64,000 nucleotides of DNA from Coprobacter secundus (GTDB lineage Bacteria; Bacteroidota; Bacteroidia; Bacteroidales; Coprobacteraceae): NCBI GenBank assembly GCA_000803105.1, contig JTDA01000012.1, positions 1 to 64,000 on the forward strand, given 5' to 3'. Made by a program: the position numbers and the translations under genes. Positions 46,138 to 54,851 of this stretch are shown piece after piece. The notes beneath the pieces are model-generated. The model ran no database searches. It had not been told where the DNA came from and saw only the letters and a program-made list of their open reading frames with translations. Position 1 is the first letter of the stretch; the number at the start of each line of letters is the position of its first letter.

Positions 46138-47037
46138 ATGAAAACAGATACATTAAATCTAAATACGGTACATGAGTGTAATTGCATTTTAGGGAAAAAG
46201 ACTCTTCACCCTTTAGTAAGTATCATTAACCTCTCTTCTAAAAATTGGGGACAATTAGATTGCCTAAAGGTGGGATTTTATGCAGCACTATTAAATGAAA
46301 GTTTTTGCAAAAGTTTTATTTACGGACGGGAAAAATGTGATTTTTCTGACGGTACTATTCTTTTCTTTTCTCCTGGAGAAACAATAGAAATAAAAGAAAG
46401 AGCCGAAATCTTTCATTCAAAGGGTTGGTTATTGACTTTCCATCCCGAATTTATTACAGGAACTTCATTGGGAATGAATATCGGCAATTACACATTTTTC
46501 AACTACCAAAAAAGTGAAGCATTACACCTCTCTTTCCGTGAACAAAAAAATATCTGTAGGTGTATGGAAGATATAGAAAAGGAGCTTCTCTGGTCTATAG
46601 ACATTTATAGCAAAGCGCTTATATCTAAATATATTGAAATATTTTTGGATTATTGTACACGATTTTACACACGACAATTCACCACACGGAGTGAAATCAA
46701 CAAAAAAATTATAAATAAAGTCGAAAAAATCATTGAAAATGTTCTTCTCAACAGACAAATAAATTCATTCGGAGTGTCTATGACAAAATATTGTGCTTCA
46801 CAACTGTCTCTGTCTGATACGTATCTCGAAGATTTATTAAAACATGAAACCGGAATGAGAATGAATGAATATATACAAATAAAATGTATAAATATAGCAA
46901 AAAAATCACTGTTAGAAACAAACAAATCTTATAACCAGATAGCTAAAGATTTAGGCTTCCCTTCATCCCAACATTTCAGCAGATTATTTAAACGCATTAC
47001 AGGAATTACTCCTACCGAATATAAAACTCAAAACTAA
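46138..47037 (+). CDS. AraC-family regulator, second of a tandem pair
   Basis: 299 aa, the same length and layout as the previous gene. Shared segments include HPLVS(I/V), GTSLG, SEALHLS, DYC-RFY-RQF-TRSE and the C-terminal YNQIAKDLGFPSSQHFSRLF. The sensor halves have diverged much more than the DNA-binding halves. The 37-base gap suggests co-transcription. It arose by tandem duplication; different ligands for the two are possible. Confidence 0.92.
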   Translation: MKTDTLNLNTVHECNCILGKKTLHPLVSIINLSSKNWGQLDCLKVGFYAALLNESFCKSFIYGREKCDFSDGTILFFSPGETIEIKERAEIFHSKGWLLTFHPEFITGTSLGMNIGNYTFFNYQKSEALHLSFREQKNICRCMEDIEKELLWSIDIYSKALISKYIEIFLDYCTRFYTRQFTTRSEINKKIINKVEKIIENVLLNRQINSFGVSMTKYCASQLSLSDTYLEDLLKHETGMRMNEYIQIKCINIAKKSLLETNKSYNQIAKDLGFPSSQHFSRLFKRITGITPTEYKTQN

Positions 47038-47235
47038 TAAAATTGCACAGAAACATGAAAAAATCGGCCTTAAAAGACTGATTTTCAAACTTTTGAGCTA
47101 CCCTATTTCGATTTTTACCCTCCGAGAATCGAAATGAGATATTGATCTTATATACTCCGATACAAATATTCAATTATCACTACCTCCAATCCGGATAATC
47201 CTGACCTGTCCCCCCCTCAAGCTTAGGTTCTTTAG

Positions 47236-48133
47236 TCAAAACAGGTCAAATTCAGCAACGGACGCCACTTTATCGCCTGCCGCTATTTCTGTTACTTCTA
47301 CACGTACATAACGGGCAGATATCGTTTTTTTGAAATAATGATAGCGTTTACTCGGATCATTGATTATGTTACCAAATTCAAAACATTCCACCTCAGTCCA
47401 GCTTTTTCCATCATCACTAACCTTAATAATACCGTTTGCTATCAGACCTTTCGAATTACGGGTTTGAGGAGTGTAAGCAAAACCGTTTAGTGTCTGCGAT
47501 GAACCTAAATCAATTGCCCAATAAAGGGGGAACATTCCTCCTTTTCCCGATAACCAGAAAGTATTCGGTTTAGCATCGAAAGCGGCTATTGCCGGATTAG
47601 ACTGAGTTTCACTGCTGGCCCCCAACAATTTCTAATTTTTCTTAATTAATCCCAAGCGTTCAGTAGCAACTGCTCCTTTCTCTCCTTTCAGTATAGCCAC
47701 AGCTTTCACTTCGCCACGATCCATTATAAACGGAGAGCGGTATTCGATCGCTTTTTCGTTAGGTTATTGACCATCAGTCGTATAATAAATTTTATATTCC
47801 CCATTCATATTCTGTCTACGATAATTCCAACCGGAATTATCAGGTTCGATAGTTACTTTCCCGTTCACATCCTGTTTAATACACAGTTGAGGTGGACGAG
47901 CTGCATAATAATGAGCAGAAATATGGCTAATCGCCGGAATTAACCGAGATTCCAACAAACGGAGACGAAGTTTATCTGTCGTCACTTCCGGAAAGCGGAG
48001 AATACGTCTATAACCAATATTTGTAGAAGCAACAATCTCAGTCCATCTTCCGTCAATCCAGGCATCCACCGCATGTTTTTCTACCCGTTCACCATTTGTT
48101 GCGATAGCATTCTGAAGCATATAGATTGCATAT
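47236..48133 (-). pseudogene. Alpha-L-fucosidase (GH29) C-terminal remnant
   Basis: One frame on the minus strand starts abruptly near 48133 and runs to 47236, broken by TAA at 47766-47764 and TAG near 47633. It encodes the end of the GH29 barrel-associated domain (AIATNGERVEKHAVDAWIDG), a chitobiase-type linker (YKIYYTTDGQ, then NEKAIEYRSPF) and an F5/8 type C domain (TFWLSGKGGMFPLYWAIDLG). The catalytic barrel is missing. Its upstream end abuts transposase-like sequence, so a deletion or insertion removed the first two thirds. It cannot make an active enzyme. Confidence 0.75.
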
Positions 48134-48135
48134 GC

Positions 48136-48594
48136 CTGGGCAAGATATATTATGTCCCGGTACTCGAGAACGGGGATTCAAGAAAACAGTTGCTGGCAAG
48201 AAGCATATACTCCTCTATCATGAAAGAATCGTTATGGACTGAGTTACACGTGTGTGGTCGGTATTCTGTTCAGGGAATATCCTGATATAAAAAAGGCATA
48301 TTATCTTTCAATAAGGCTTAGGGAGGTTTACCACCAGCACAAACATAAGAATACGGCTTAAAAAAACTGGCAAGATGGTATGATGAAGCGAACAAATCCG
48401 GCTTCCTTGCTTTTGGAAGGGGGACTAAATCCGTACGGACACATTATTTGGGAACCATACACTTCTTTGAAAAACGTTCTGCCAATGCTGCTTCTGAATC
48501 TTACAGTGCTAAAATAAAGAGTTTCCGTTCACAATTCAAGGGAGTAAAGGACAAGGCTTTCTTTCTGTTCAGACCGGCCCCAATTTATGCTTAA
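48136..48594 (+). pseudogene. ISL3/ISAon1-like transposase C-terminal remnant, frameshifted
   Basis: Three plus-strand frames must be joined to read it: YYVPVLENGDSRKQLLARS..LWTEL, then ILFREYPDIKKAYYLSI, then KKLARWYDEANKSGF and NAASESYSAKIKSFRSQFKG ending FFLFRPAPIYA. The last pattern is the hallmark end of ISL3-type DDE transposases common in Bacteroidota. The frame changes are near 48245-48260 and in the A-run at 48358-48365. The N-terminal two thirds and the IS ends are not seen. Dead remnant. Confidence 0.65.
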
Positions 48595-48666
48595 GCAATG
48601 AAGCACTCTGGAGGTTACATTGAGCCCTCGTTGCTTATATATAGATATTATTTAACTCAATATTTT

Positions 48667-48720
48667 AAAAGATAAAGAGAGTATAACCTAATTAATTCAG
48701 TTATACTCTCTTTATCTTTT
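48667..48720. terminator. Perfect 21-bp inverted repeat after tRNA-Lys
   Basis: Arms 48667-48687 and 48700-48720 with a 12-base loop, directly after the tRNA on the minus strand. The A-run at the left arm gives a U-run. Confidence 0.8.
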
Positions 48721-48721
48721 G

Positions 48722-48794
48722 TGACCCCGGAGGGGATCGAACCCTCGACCCAATGATTAAGAGTCATTTGCTCTACCAGCTGAGCTACGGAGTC
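48722..48794 (-). tRNA. tRNA-Lys (CTT)
   Basis: 73 bases. The acceptor stem GACTCCG pairs with CGGGGTC (one G-T pair) and the discriminator is A. The T-arm reads GAGGGTTCGATCCCCTC, the D-arm GCTCAGCTGGTAGAGC, and the anticodon loop CTCTTAA has anticodon CTT. The CCA end is not encoded. Confidence 0.95.
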
Positions 48795-48873
48795 ATTACC
48801 TCTCAGTTGCGGTTGCAAAAGTAATGCTTTTTATGAAACCAACAAAAGATTTTTATAAAAAATCAAAGAAAAA

Positions 48874-49677
48874 TTATTCAAATTCATAATATTCGGACGC
48901 ATGGTTTCTTTTTAAAGCTATCAGTTGTACATCTTTTCCTACCCTAATGCCCTGCTGATACAAACTATATTCTACAGTTTTATAAGCTAACTCAGGATGA
49001 TTATTTTCTCGACTTAAATGGCACAGAAATATATAACGCAGATGTTCGTTTATATTATTTGCTAAAAATTCGGCTGTCGCAGCATTGCTCATATGACCGT
49101 GATCATTAAATATCCTTTTTTTCAAATAATAAGGATAAGAGCCTTGCTGTAACATTTCTTCATCATAATTGGCCTCTATCACCAAATAATTAGCCTGGCA
49201 CAAATATCTCGCTACTCGCTCTGTAATATGTCCCAAATCTGTCGCAAAAGCAAAATTATGATTTCCATATCGGACAAAATACCCGACATTATCACTCCCA
49301 TCATGAGGGACCTCAAAAGCAGTAATTACAAAATCACACAATGCAAACTCGACTTCCTTGTGTATTATCCGCCCAGCACTATATATTTTCTCAGACATAC
49401 AATAACTACGGTTCATACCCGCCAGAATATCTGATGTCGTATACACTGGTATTCCATATTTCTCACCTAAACATCCCGCTGACTTTATGTGGTCAGCATG
49501 ATCATGGGTAATAAGCAAACCTATAATTTTTTCAAATGCTATACTATTTTCTTTCAGTGTCTTCTTTATTGTGCGTATCCCTATACCAGCATCAATCAAC
49601 AGTCCATATTCATTATTACCTAAATAATAACAATTTCCGCTACTTCCGCTGGCCAGACTCATAAAACGTAGGCTCAT
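48874..49677 (-). CDS. Metallo-beta-lactamase-fold hydrolase, WalJ/YycJ-like
   Basis: 267 aa. It starts MSLRFMSLASGSSGNCYYLG, the typical opening of the YycJ/WalJ group. The metal motif is ITHDHADH, with later ligands in EVPHDGSD, FATDLGHI and FNDHGHMSN. Relatives are linked to 5'-exonuclease or DNA repair functions. The frame is open to 49725, but the -7 box at 49707-49714 overlaps that extension. Confidence 0.9.
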   Translation of the reverse strand: MSLRFMSLASGSSGNCYYLGNNEYGLLIDAGIGIRTIKKTLKENSIAFEKIIGLLITHDHADHIKSAGCLGEKYGIPVYTTSDILAGMNRSYCMSEKIYSAGRIIHKEVEFALCDFVITAFEVPHDGSDNVGYFVRYGNHNFAFATDLGHITERVARYLCQANYLVIEANYDEEMLQQGSYPYYLKKRIFNDHGHMSNAATAEFLANNINEHLRYIFLCHLSRENNHPELAYKTVEYSLYQQGIRVGKDVQLIALKRNHASEYYEFE

Positions 49678-49706
49678 TCGTGGATATATTTTCAGCTTAA
49701 ATTTTA

Positions 49707-49714
49707 CAAAGATA
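49707..49714 (-). promoter_or_regulatory. -7 box for the WalJ-like gene
   Basis: TATCTTTG on the minus strand, 29 bases before the chosen ATG. Confidence 0.45.
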
Positions 49715-49789
49715 CCTTTTGTCATCTAAATACAGAAATTTACAACTATAAAGTTTAAGAGCTTATCTCTATTTTCTGATAAAAGTAAT

Positions 49790-49880
49790 TTCTTGTTTCG
49801 GCTTACATTTCTTCGTCATATATCCCCGTCTTTCACTTTGGGATGAGGGAAAAGTGTACAATTTCCTTTCGAAACAAGAA
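49790..49880. repeat. Spaced inverted repeat in a gene-free stretch
   Basis: ttcttgtttcg (49790-49800) and cgaaacaagaa (49870-49880) are perfect 11-bp arms enclosing 69 bases. The interior holds a shorter pairing of cactt and aagtg around gggatgaggg. The flanking 49726-50040 has no open frame I can support. It might be a structured RNA or a decayed element; a perfect 7-bp palindrome (ttgagaa/ttctcaa) lies at 49918-49932. Confidence 0.4.
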
Positions 49881-50040
49881 TAAAGGGGGTATATAACGAT
49901 GAGAAATGCAGCCTGAATTGAGAAATTCTCAAGATGCTGTTAAGGAAAGTGAAATGTAACTCCAACGGAAATATTTAAGATGCTTACTGGATAAGGTAGT
50001 ATATTCTGTTTTTCAATGGTCAATTTTAATTCTAATTTTC

Positions 50041-50093
50041 TTTTGAAGAAAAAGTTTTTTGAGATATTATCTCAAAAAACTTTTTCTTCAAAA
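50041..50093 (-). terminator. Perfect 25-bp inverted repeat closing the polysaccharide operon
   Basis: Arms 50041-50065 and 50069-50093 with a 3-base loop, 10 bases after the barrel gene's stop. A strong terminator, and the first one seen left of the cluster. Confidence 0.85.
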
Positions 50094-50102
50094 AAACAAA
50101 TC

Positions 50103-50972
50103 TTATTTACTCAAATCAAATACAAAAGATAATTTTATCCCCGCTGCAATAGGAATCACTTTATCAACAAAATCAATAGCAACACCATCAGTACCGGTAT
50201 ATCTCGAATCCATAACACTCTTACAAACAAACTTTTCCGGAGATAAACTATTATAAGATACAAACATATTTCCAGGCTTCTCTTTATATATATTATTAAC
50301 TCCATAATCTACATACACCCCTGTTTTAACAGCAATATTTTCTGATAACTTCCATTTCATTCCAAACTCTGCTGATACAATACAAGCTAATTTAAAATCA
50401 ATATCTCCATCCGAATCACGTTTAAAGTTTCCAAAACCCAAAAATTCAGGGGAATCATATTCTACATTTTCATATTCATAAAATCCCGTATTTTTCAAAT
50501 TTACGTTCTTCGCCTTAAAAGTAGATTTTACAGGAATTCCCAGCTTAACACCGACTCCTGCATAAAACATATCATTTGAAGTCCGATATCGAAACATAAC
50601 CGGAATTTTAAACATCATTGTTTTTTGTTTCTCTTCATAATCAGTTATCTCAGAACGAAATATAAAATCACTCCCTTCAAAATCACGACTTCTGTAACTT
50701 ATATCCATACGGTCGATCTTGCTTTTAGCATTATAAAATGATACTCCAAATCCCGTTCCTAACCCAAAACTTTTAGAGAAATAATATGTATAATCTAAAC
50801 CAAAAGAACCTCCTAATCCATTTTTTACATCACCAAGAGAAGAATTATAATTTAAAGTTGATAAACCATAATCTCCGAAAACAGACAACTCATGGCCTTT
50901 TACATTTTGTGCATTTGCCGATAAAACACTTATAAGACCAGAACAAGCTAATATAATTATTTTCTTTTTCAT
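50103..50972 (-). CDS. Outer-membrane beta-barrel protein
   Basis: 289 aa. The signal peptide (ending LSANAQ) precedes amphipathic strands of an 8- to 10-stranded barrel (GLDYTYYFSKSFGLGTGFGV, then MFYAGVGVKLGIP, and a last strand GIKLSFVFDL). It resembles porin-family OMP_b-brl proteins of Bacteroidota. The substrate is unknown. It is the last gene of the run that includes the T9SS protein and glycosidases, 65 bases after the former, so it may have an outer-membrane role linked to that cluster. Confidence 0.82.
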   Translation of the reverse strand: MKKKIIILACSGLISVLSANAQNVKGHELSVFGDYGLSTLNYNSSLGDVKNGLGGSFGLDYTYYFSKSFGLGTGFGVSFYNAKSKIDRMDISYRSRDFEGSDFIFRSEITDYEEKQKTMMFKIPVMFRYRTSNDMFYAGVGVKLGIPVKSTFKAKNVNLKNTGFYEYENVEYDSPEFLGFGNFKRDSDGDIDFKLACIVSAEFGMKWKLSENIAVKTGVYVDYGVNNIYKEKPGNMFVSYNSLSPEKFVCKSVMDSRYTGTDGVAIDFVDKVIPIAAGIKLSFVFDLSK

Positions 50973-51037
50973 TGTAACTTTTTTTTATTTTGCTTTACTT
51001 AATTTCACCAAAAGGACAAAAGTTTTATTTTCCAATC

Positions 51038-53551
51038 TTATTTAACTATAACTTTCATTTCCTTTAATACTTTATCTGTCGAAAATATACGAACAATATA
51101 AGTACCTTCACTTTGAGGTAAATCCACTATATTTTTCTCTGAAACAACTTTAGTTGTATACATCCTCACACCTTGTAAAGTCAAAATTTCTACCAATGCT
51201 CCTGTTTTTACCATTTCAGTATCAAGCTCCACTATCAAAGGAGTACCTTTCACTACCGGATTAGGATAAGCTCTCAAATGTAACTCCTTCAATGTAGGAA
51301 AAGCATTATCCGTTCTTAATGTACCTAAAGAAAGTCCCCAATTATCTTCGGCTTCCACTTCCAGATAGTATTCATCTTTTTCATTCAACCAACTTCCTAA
51401 AACACTTCCTGCAGAGAAAATCTGGTCTGTTCCTACCAACTTATATTCACTCTCTCCTGCAGCTTTTCGGTACCACTTATAAGAAGTGAAATTATATCCA
51501 CCATTATTATCCGGATTATTTACCGCTGCTAATGTATTATTCCAACGCTGTTTTACAATTGCATCAAACTCAAAATAACGTTCTATTTTCAAATTATATT
51601 GTTTCGTCTTTGATCCATCACCAGTAGTCAAAGTAAATGTATAATTCTTTACTAATGGTTTCGACACATCTAAAGAAATTTTCCCCTCAGAAATCTCATC
51701 ACCTGTTATTGTTCCCGTTCCTGCCGGTATAAGCTTTACATCTACAGCATCTGTCATATTATCTTTTCCTACTGAATAATATATATCATATATGTTATTC
51801 GTTTCGCCAAATATGCCAAACAGTTTATCATTTACATATATTTCTACTGAAATTACATTATTCGGTAATACATTAACTACCTGTATCTGATCTTCTGCAG
51901 CTTTATAATTATTATTTCCTGTCTGTGATGCAATGATATTGGCTGATCCTACTGATAAGAACGATAACAAACCATCTGAAGTGACTGAAACGACTGAAGG
52001 ATTATCACTCGTAAATGTCACAGCCAAACCTGAACTTGCAGAAGCAGTCAGCTGAACAGGATCCATTCCTACATATTTATCTGTAATAGCATCAAATATT
52101 ATACTTTGAGACGCTTTATTTATAATCAATTTTCCTGTTATCTTAATCTGAGGATAGGTACCTGTATTGTCCGTCAATTTTGCTTCTATAGTATATTCAC
52201 CTGCATCTGTTTTTGGCTCATTACCTATATATTCACAAGTATACAAATCTGTAGCATTTTCAGGCATACCATTTAATTGTAAACTATATTCCTTACCATC
52301 ATAATCAACAGTAACAGGCGTTAGCTCAGCTCCGCCAAACAGATACTCATAAACACCCATATCTACCGGACCACTACTCCGTGGCAGTCCATCCAAATCA
52401 ACTGAAACGTCAGGAATCAATGCATTATCACCCATATTAATTGCCGGACTCCCTGACTGTAACCTGAAATTCCCATTTTCAGCATCTACAAACATTGGAT
52501 CTTGAGCCCCAGTTTCTCCTTCAATCAGACAGTTGGTTCGAGTTATCGATTGACTTTCTTTTTCTACGTCAACAGCACCTTCTCCACAATTCCAAACAAT
52601 ACTATTTTGTAAGGTCAGTTTCTTCCCATTATGATATGCAGCTCCAGCTTTTGATGATGCTGAATTTCCAAACATAGTCGCATTTGTCACTGTCATCGTA
52701 CCAGAATAGATTGCAGCAACAGCACCTCCTTTTTGGGCCGAATTATTTACAAAAAGCATATTCGTTCCACTAATAGTACTTGAAGATGCAGCACTCAACG
52801 CACCGCCCTGACTTGCCTTATTATCTTCAAATACAACATTATTCAATACCATATTGGACGAAGCCTCTGTACAAACAGCTCCTCCCCCAAAAGATGCTGC
52901 ATTGTTATTTTTAAAGATAATATCTTCCAAATTGGCCCCACCCCGCTGAACGAACATTCCACCACCATGTTTACGTGACAGATTTTTCTGCGTTACAACA
53001 TATATGCTTCCATCTCCTGAGGCATTGGCATTTCCCCCTTGAATGATAAAACCTTTAATTGTAAGGTTTTTACCAAAAGAATTACATACCACGACAACAT
53101 GATAAACGTCCCCATTCGAAAGGATTCCATCACCATCCAAATCACCACTCAATATAACAGGATTATCCTTAAAATTCGCTTTATCCGATCCTCCTGTAGA
53201 ATAACCTCCTTCTATCAATAAATTACTACGAGTTATAAGAAAAGCTTTATCTCTATCTGTAGTTGCTTTGCCCTTTTGGTCAGTACCTTCGCCTTCCACA
53301 ACTTTGTATGCCGGCATATATACACCTTCCGCAACTAATATTTTTGTCACAGCATCATTTGCATTTGCATACTTTATAGCTTCAGCCAACGAGGTAGCAG
53401 CATTTGACCAACTCGAGCCATCGTTTGTTCCAGTTGCGCTTGCGTCTACATAAATAGTCTCGGAAATAGGATTGATTACTGCCTCTGACGAAAAAATTGT
53501 CATTAAGCTAAATCCTAAAAACAACATAAAAAAAATTGATTGTGTTTTCAT
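51038..53551 (-). CDS. Surface-exported beta-helix protein with MBG/Big repeats and T9SS type A tail
   Basis: 837 aa. After the signal peptide the start IYVDASATGTNDGSSWSNAA opens a right-handed parallel beta-helix (about 30-390), with repeated turns such as GGGAVCTEASSNMVLNNVVF. MBG- and Big_2-like modules follow (about 400-600). The last 80 residues (LRAYPNPVVKGTPLIVELD, ending VLKEMKVIVK) are a T9SS type A sorting domain. Expected to be attached to the cell surface by T9SS. Beta-helix folds often bind or cleave acidic polysaccharides, but no lyase active site is clear. It is 29 bases after the GH5 gene and likely in the same transcript. Confidence 0.85.
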   Translation of the reverse strand: MKTQSIFFMLFLGFSLMTIFSSEAVINPISETIYVDASATGTNDGSSWSNAATSLAEAIKYANANDAVTKILVAEGVYMPAYKVVEGEGTDQKGKATTDRDKAFLITRSNLLIEGGYSTGGSDKANFKDNPVILSGDLDGDGILSNGDVYHVVVVCNSFGKNLTIKGFIIQGGNANASGDGSIYVVTQKNLSRKHGGGMFVQRGGANLEDIIFKNNNAASFGGGAVCTEASSNMVLNNVVFEDNKASQGGALSAASSSTISGTNMLFVNNSAQKGGAVAAIYSGTMTVTNATMFGNSASSKAGAAYHNGKKLTLQNSIVWNCGEGAVDVEKESQSITRTNCLIEGETGAQDPMFVDAENGNFRLQSGSPAINMGDNALIPDVSVDLDGLPRSSGPVDMGVYEYLFGGAELTPVTVDYDGKEYSLQLNGMPENATDLYTCEYIGNEPKTDAGEYTIEAKLTDNTGTYPQIKITGKLIINKASQSIIFDAITDKYVGMDPVQLTASASSGLAVTFTSDNPSVVSVTSDGLLSFLSVGSANIIASQTGNNNYKAAEDQIQVVNVLPNNVISVEIYVNDKLFGIFGETNNIYDIYYSVGKDNMTDAVDVKLIPAGTGTITGDEISEGKISLDVSKPLVKNYTFTLTTGDGSKTKQYNLKIERYFEFDAIVKQRWNNTLAAVNNPDNNGGYNFTSYKWYRKAAGESEYKLVGTDQIFSAGSVLGSWLNEKDEYYLEVEAEDNWGLSLGTLRTDNAFPTLKELHLRAYPNPVVKGTPLIVELDTEMVKTGALVEILTLQGVRMYTTKVVSEKNIVDLPQSEGTYIVRIFSTDKVLKEMKVIVK

Positions 53552-53580
53552 ACTTAGAAGATTATTTACTATTATACTTT

Positions 53581-54822
53581 TTATTTCGTCAACGCATCAA
53601 TAATACGCTGATCTTTTACTGTTCCATTCTCATTGAATATTCCAAAATTCGATTTATATCCCCATACAGAGAAAGCAATATTATACTTCTTAAATATCGT
53701 AACCATATCATTAAACCAAGCTACTTGTATATCTTTTTCTGTCCCATCAATACAACCAAACTCTCCACAATGTAATTTCAATCCAGTTTCACGAGATTTT
53801 TGTAAAGCAACAGACAGCCCTTCCTCTAAAACTTCTTGATTATAAACTTTAAAAGTTGTATATTGACCATTGATATCTTTATCCATACCATAATAGCGCA
53901 ATACATTATACAGCTCTCTATTATCGGCATACTTATCCAAAGCTGACTGTTCTATGAGCTGTCCCGGATAATTTACATCCACTTCAATATCTTTAAGTTT
54001 AAGCCAGCCTGCTTTATAATGTGTCAGTAAAAACGGAGTATAAGAATGGAATGTAAGCATCAAATTTTTATCATTGGCTGGAACTTCCAAACTTGTAAGT
54101 CCCTTTATTGATGCATGATCACCCGAGTCTATTATAATCAAACGATTTGGCTGACTCTTACGTAACTCGGTAAGTACCCTCATATATAATTTATTCCAAT
54201 TATCAGGATTATCCCCAGAAACAGGTTCATTCAACAGTTCAAAAGCCAATAGCCCTATAGGATATTGCCCATATTCTCCTACTATTTTCTTCCACATAGC
54301 TACAAATTTATCTTGCTCCTTCACATCCTTCCATAATGTCATATTCTCGGTATCATTAAAATAATGTGATCGCAAAATATGAAAATCAAGAATTACTCTT
54401 AGATTATATTCGCTACACCATGCTATAGCATCATGTATATATTGACGTACCTCTTTGTTCCATGATCCATCTTCACTGAAAAGCTCAGATTCGTCCACCG
54501 GTAAACGAATATGATCAAACCCCATATCGGCTAATTTGCGTACATCCTTTTTCAAAAAATAAGCGGCTTGCTTTTTCTCTATTGTCGGACGATCTTTTCC
54601 CAAAACATTTGTCTGTGAAATCCAACAACTGATATTCACACCAGAAGAAATTTCAAAAGGGACATTTTCCCAGTCAATTTGAGATATCCCTTCAATGGGA
54701 TTATCTTCTTTATTTTCAGAACAAGCCGGAGCAAACAATAATAAACATAAGATTGCAACACAACAAAGACGTTTAAAAAGAAATCTTACATTTAAGCAAA
54801 ATTTTTTGTTTTTTGTTTTCAT
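53581..54822 (-). CDS. GH5-family endoglycanase, lipoprotein
   Basis: 413 aa. The signal peptide has a lipobox-like LLFAPAC with the Cys near residue 34, so it is probably surface or periplasmic and lipid-anchored. The GH5 TIM barrel has the acid/base Glu199 in FELLNEPVSGD and the nucleophile Glu354 in HCGEFGCIDG, plus HIRLPVDES. Subfamily and substrate (beta-glucan, mannan or xylan) are not resolved. It has small spacing (29 bases) to the GH115 gene. Confidence 0.9.
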   Translation of the reverse strand: MKTKNKKFCLNVRFLFKRLCCVAILCLLLFAPACSENKEDNPIEGISQIDWENVPFEISSGVNISCWISQTNVLGKDRPTIEKKQAAYFLKKDVRKLADMGFDHIRLPVDESELFSEDGSWNKEVRQYIHDAIAWCSEYNLRVILDFHILRSHYFNDTENMTLWKDVKEQDKFVAMWKKIVGEYGQYPIGLLAFELLNEPVSGDNPDNWNKLYMRVLTELRKSQPNRLIIIDSGDHASIKGLTSLEVPANDKNLMLTFHSYTPFLLTHYKAGWLKLKDIEVDVNYPGQLIEQSALDKYADNRELYNVLRYYGMDKDINGQYTTFKVYNQEVLEEGLSVALQKSRETGLKLHCGEFGCIDGTEKDIQVAWFNDMVTIFKKYNIAFSVWGYKSNFGIFNENGTVKDQRIIDALTK

Positions 54823-54851
54823 GATAATTTTATTTATTCTTAATTTTATAA

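Noticed and set aside
48073..48285. Plus-strand frame covering part of the fucosidase/transposase junction
   Set aside because: It begins in the antisense of the fucosidase remnant and then reads into the transposase remnant; it is a chance fusion of two dead genes.
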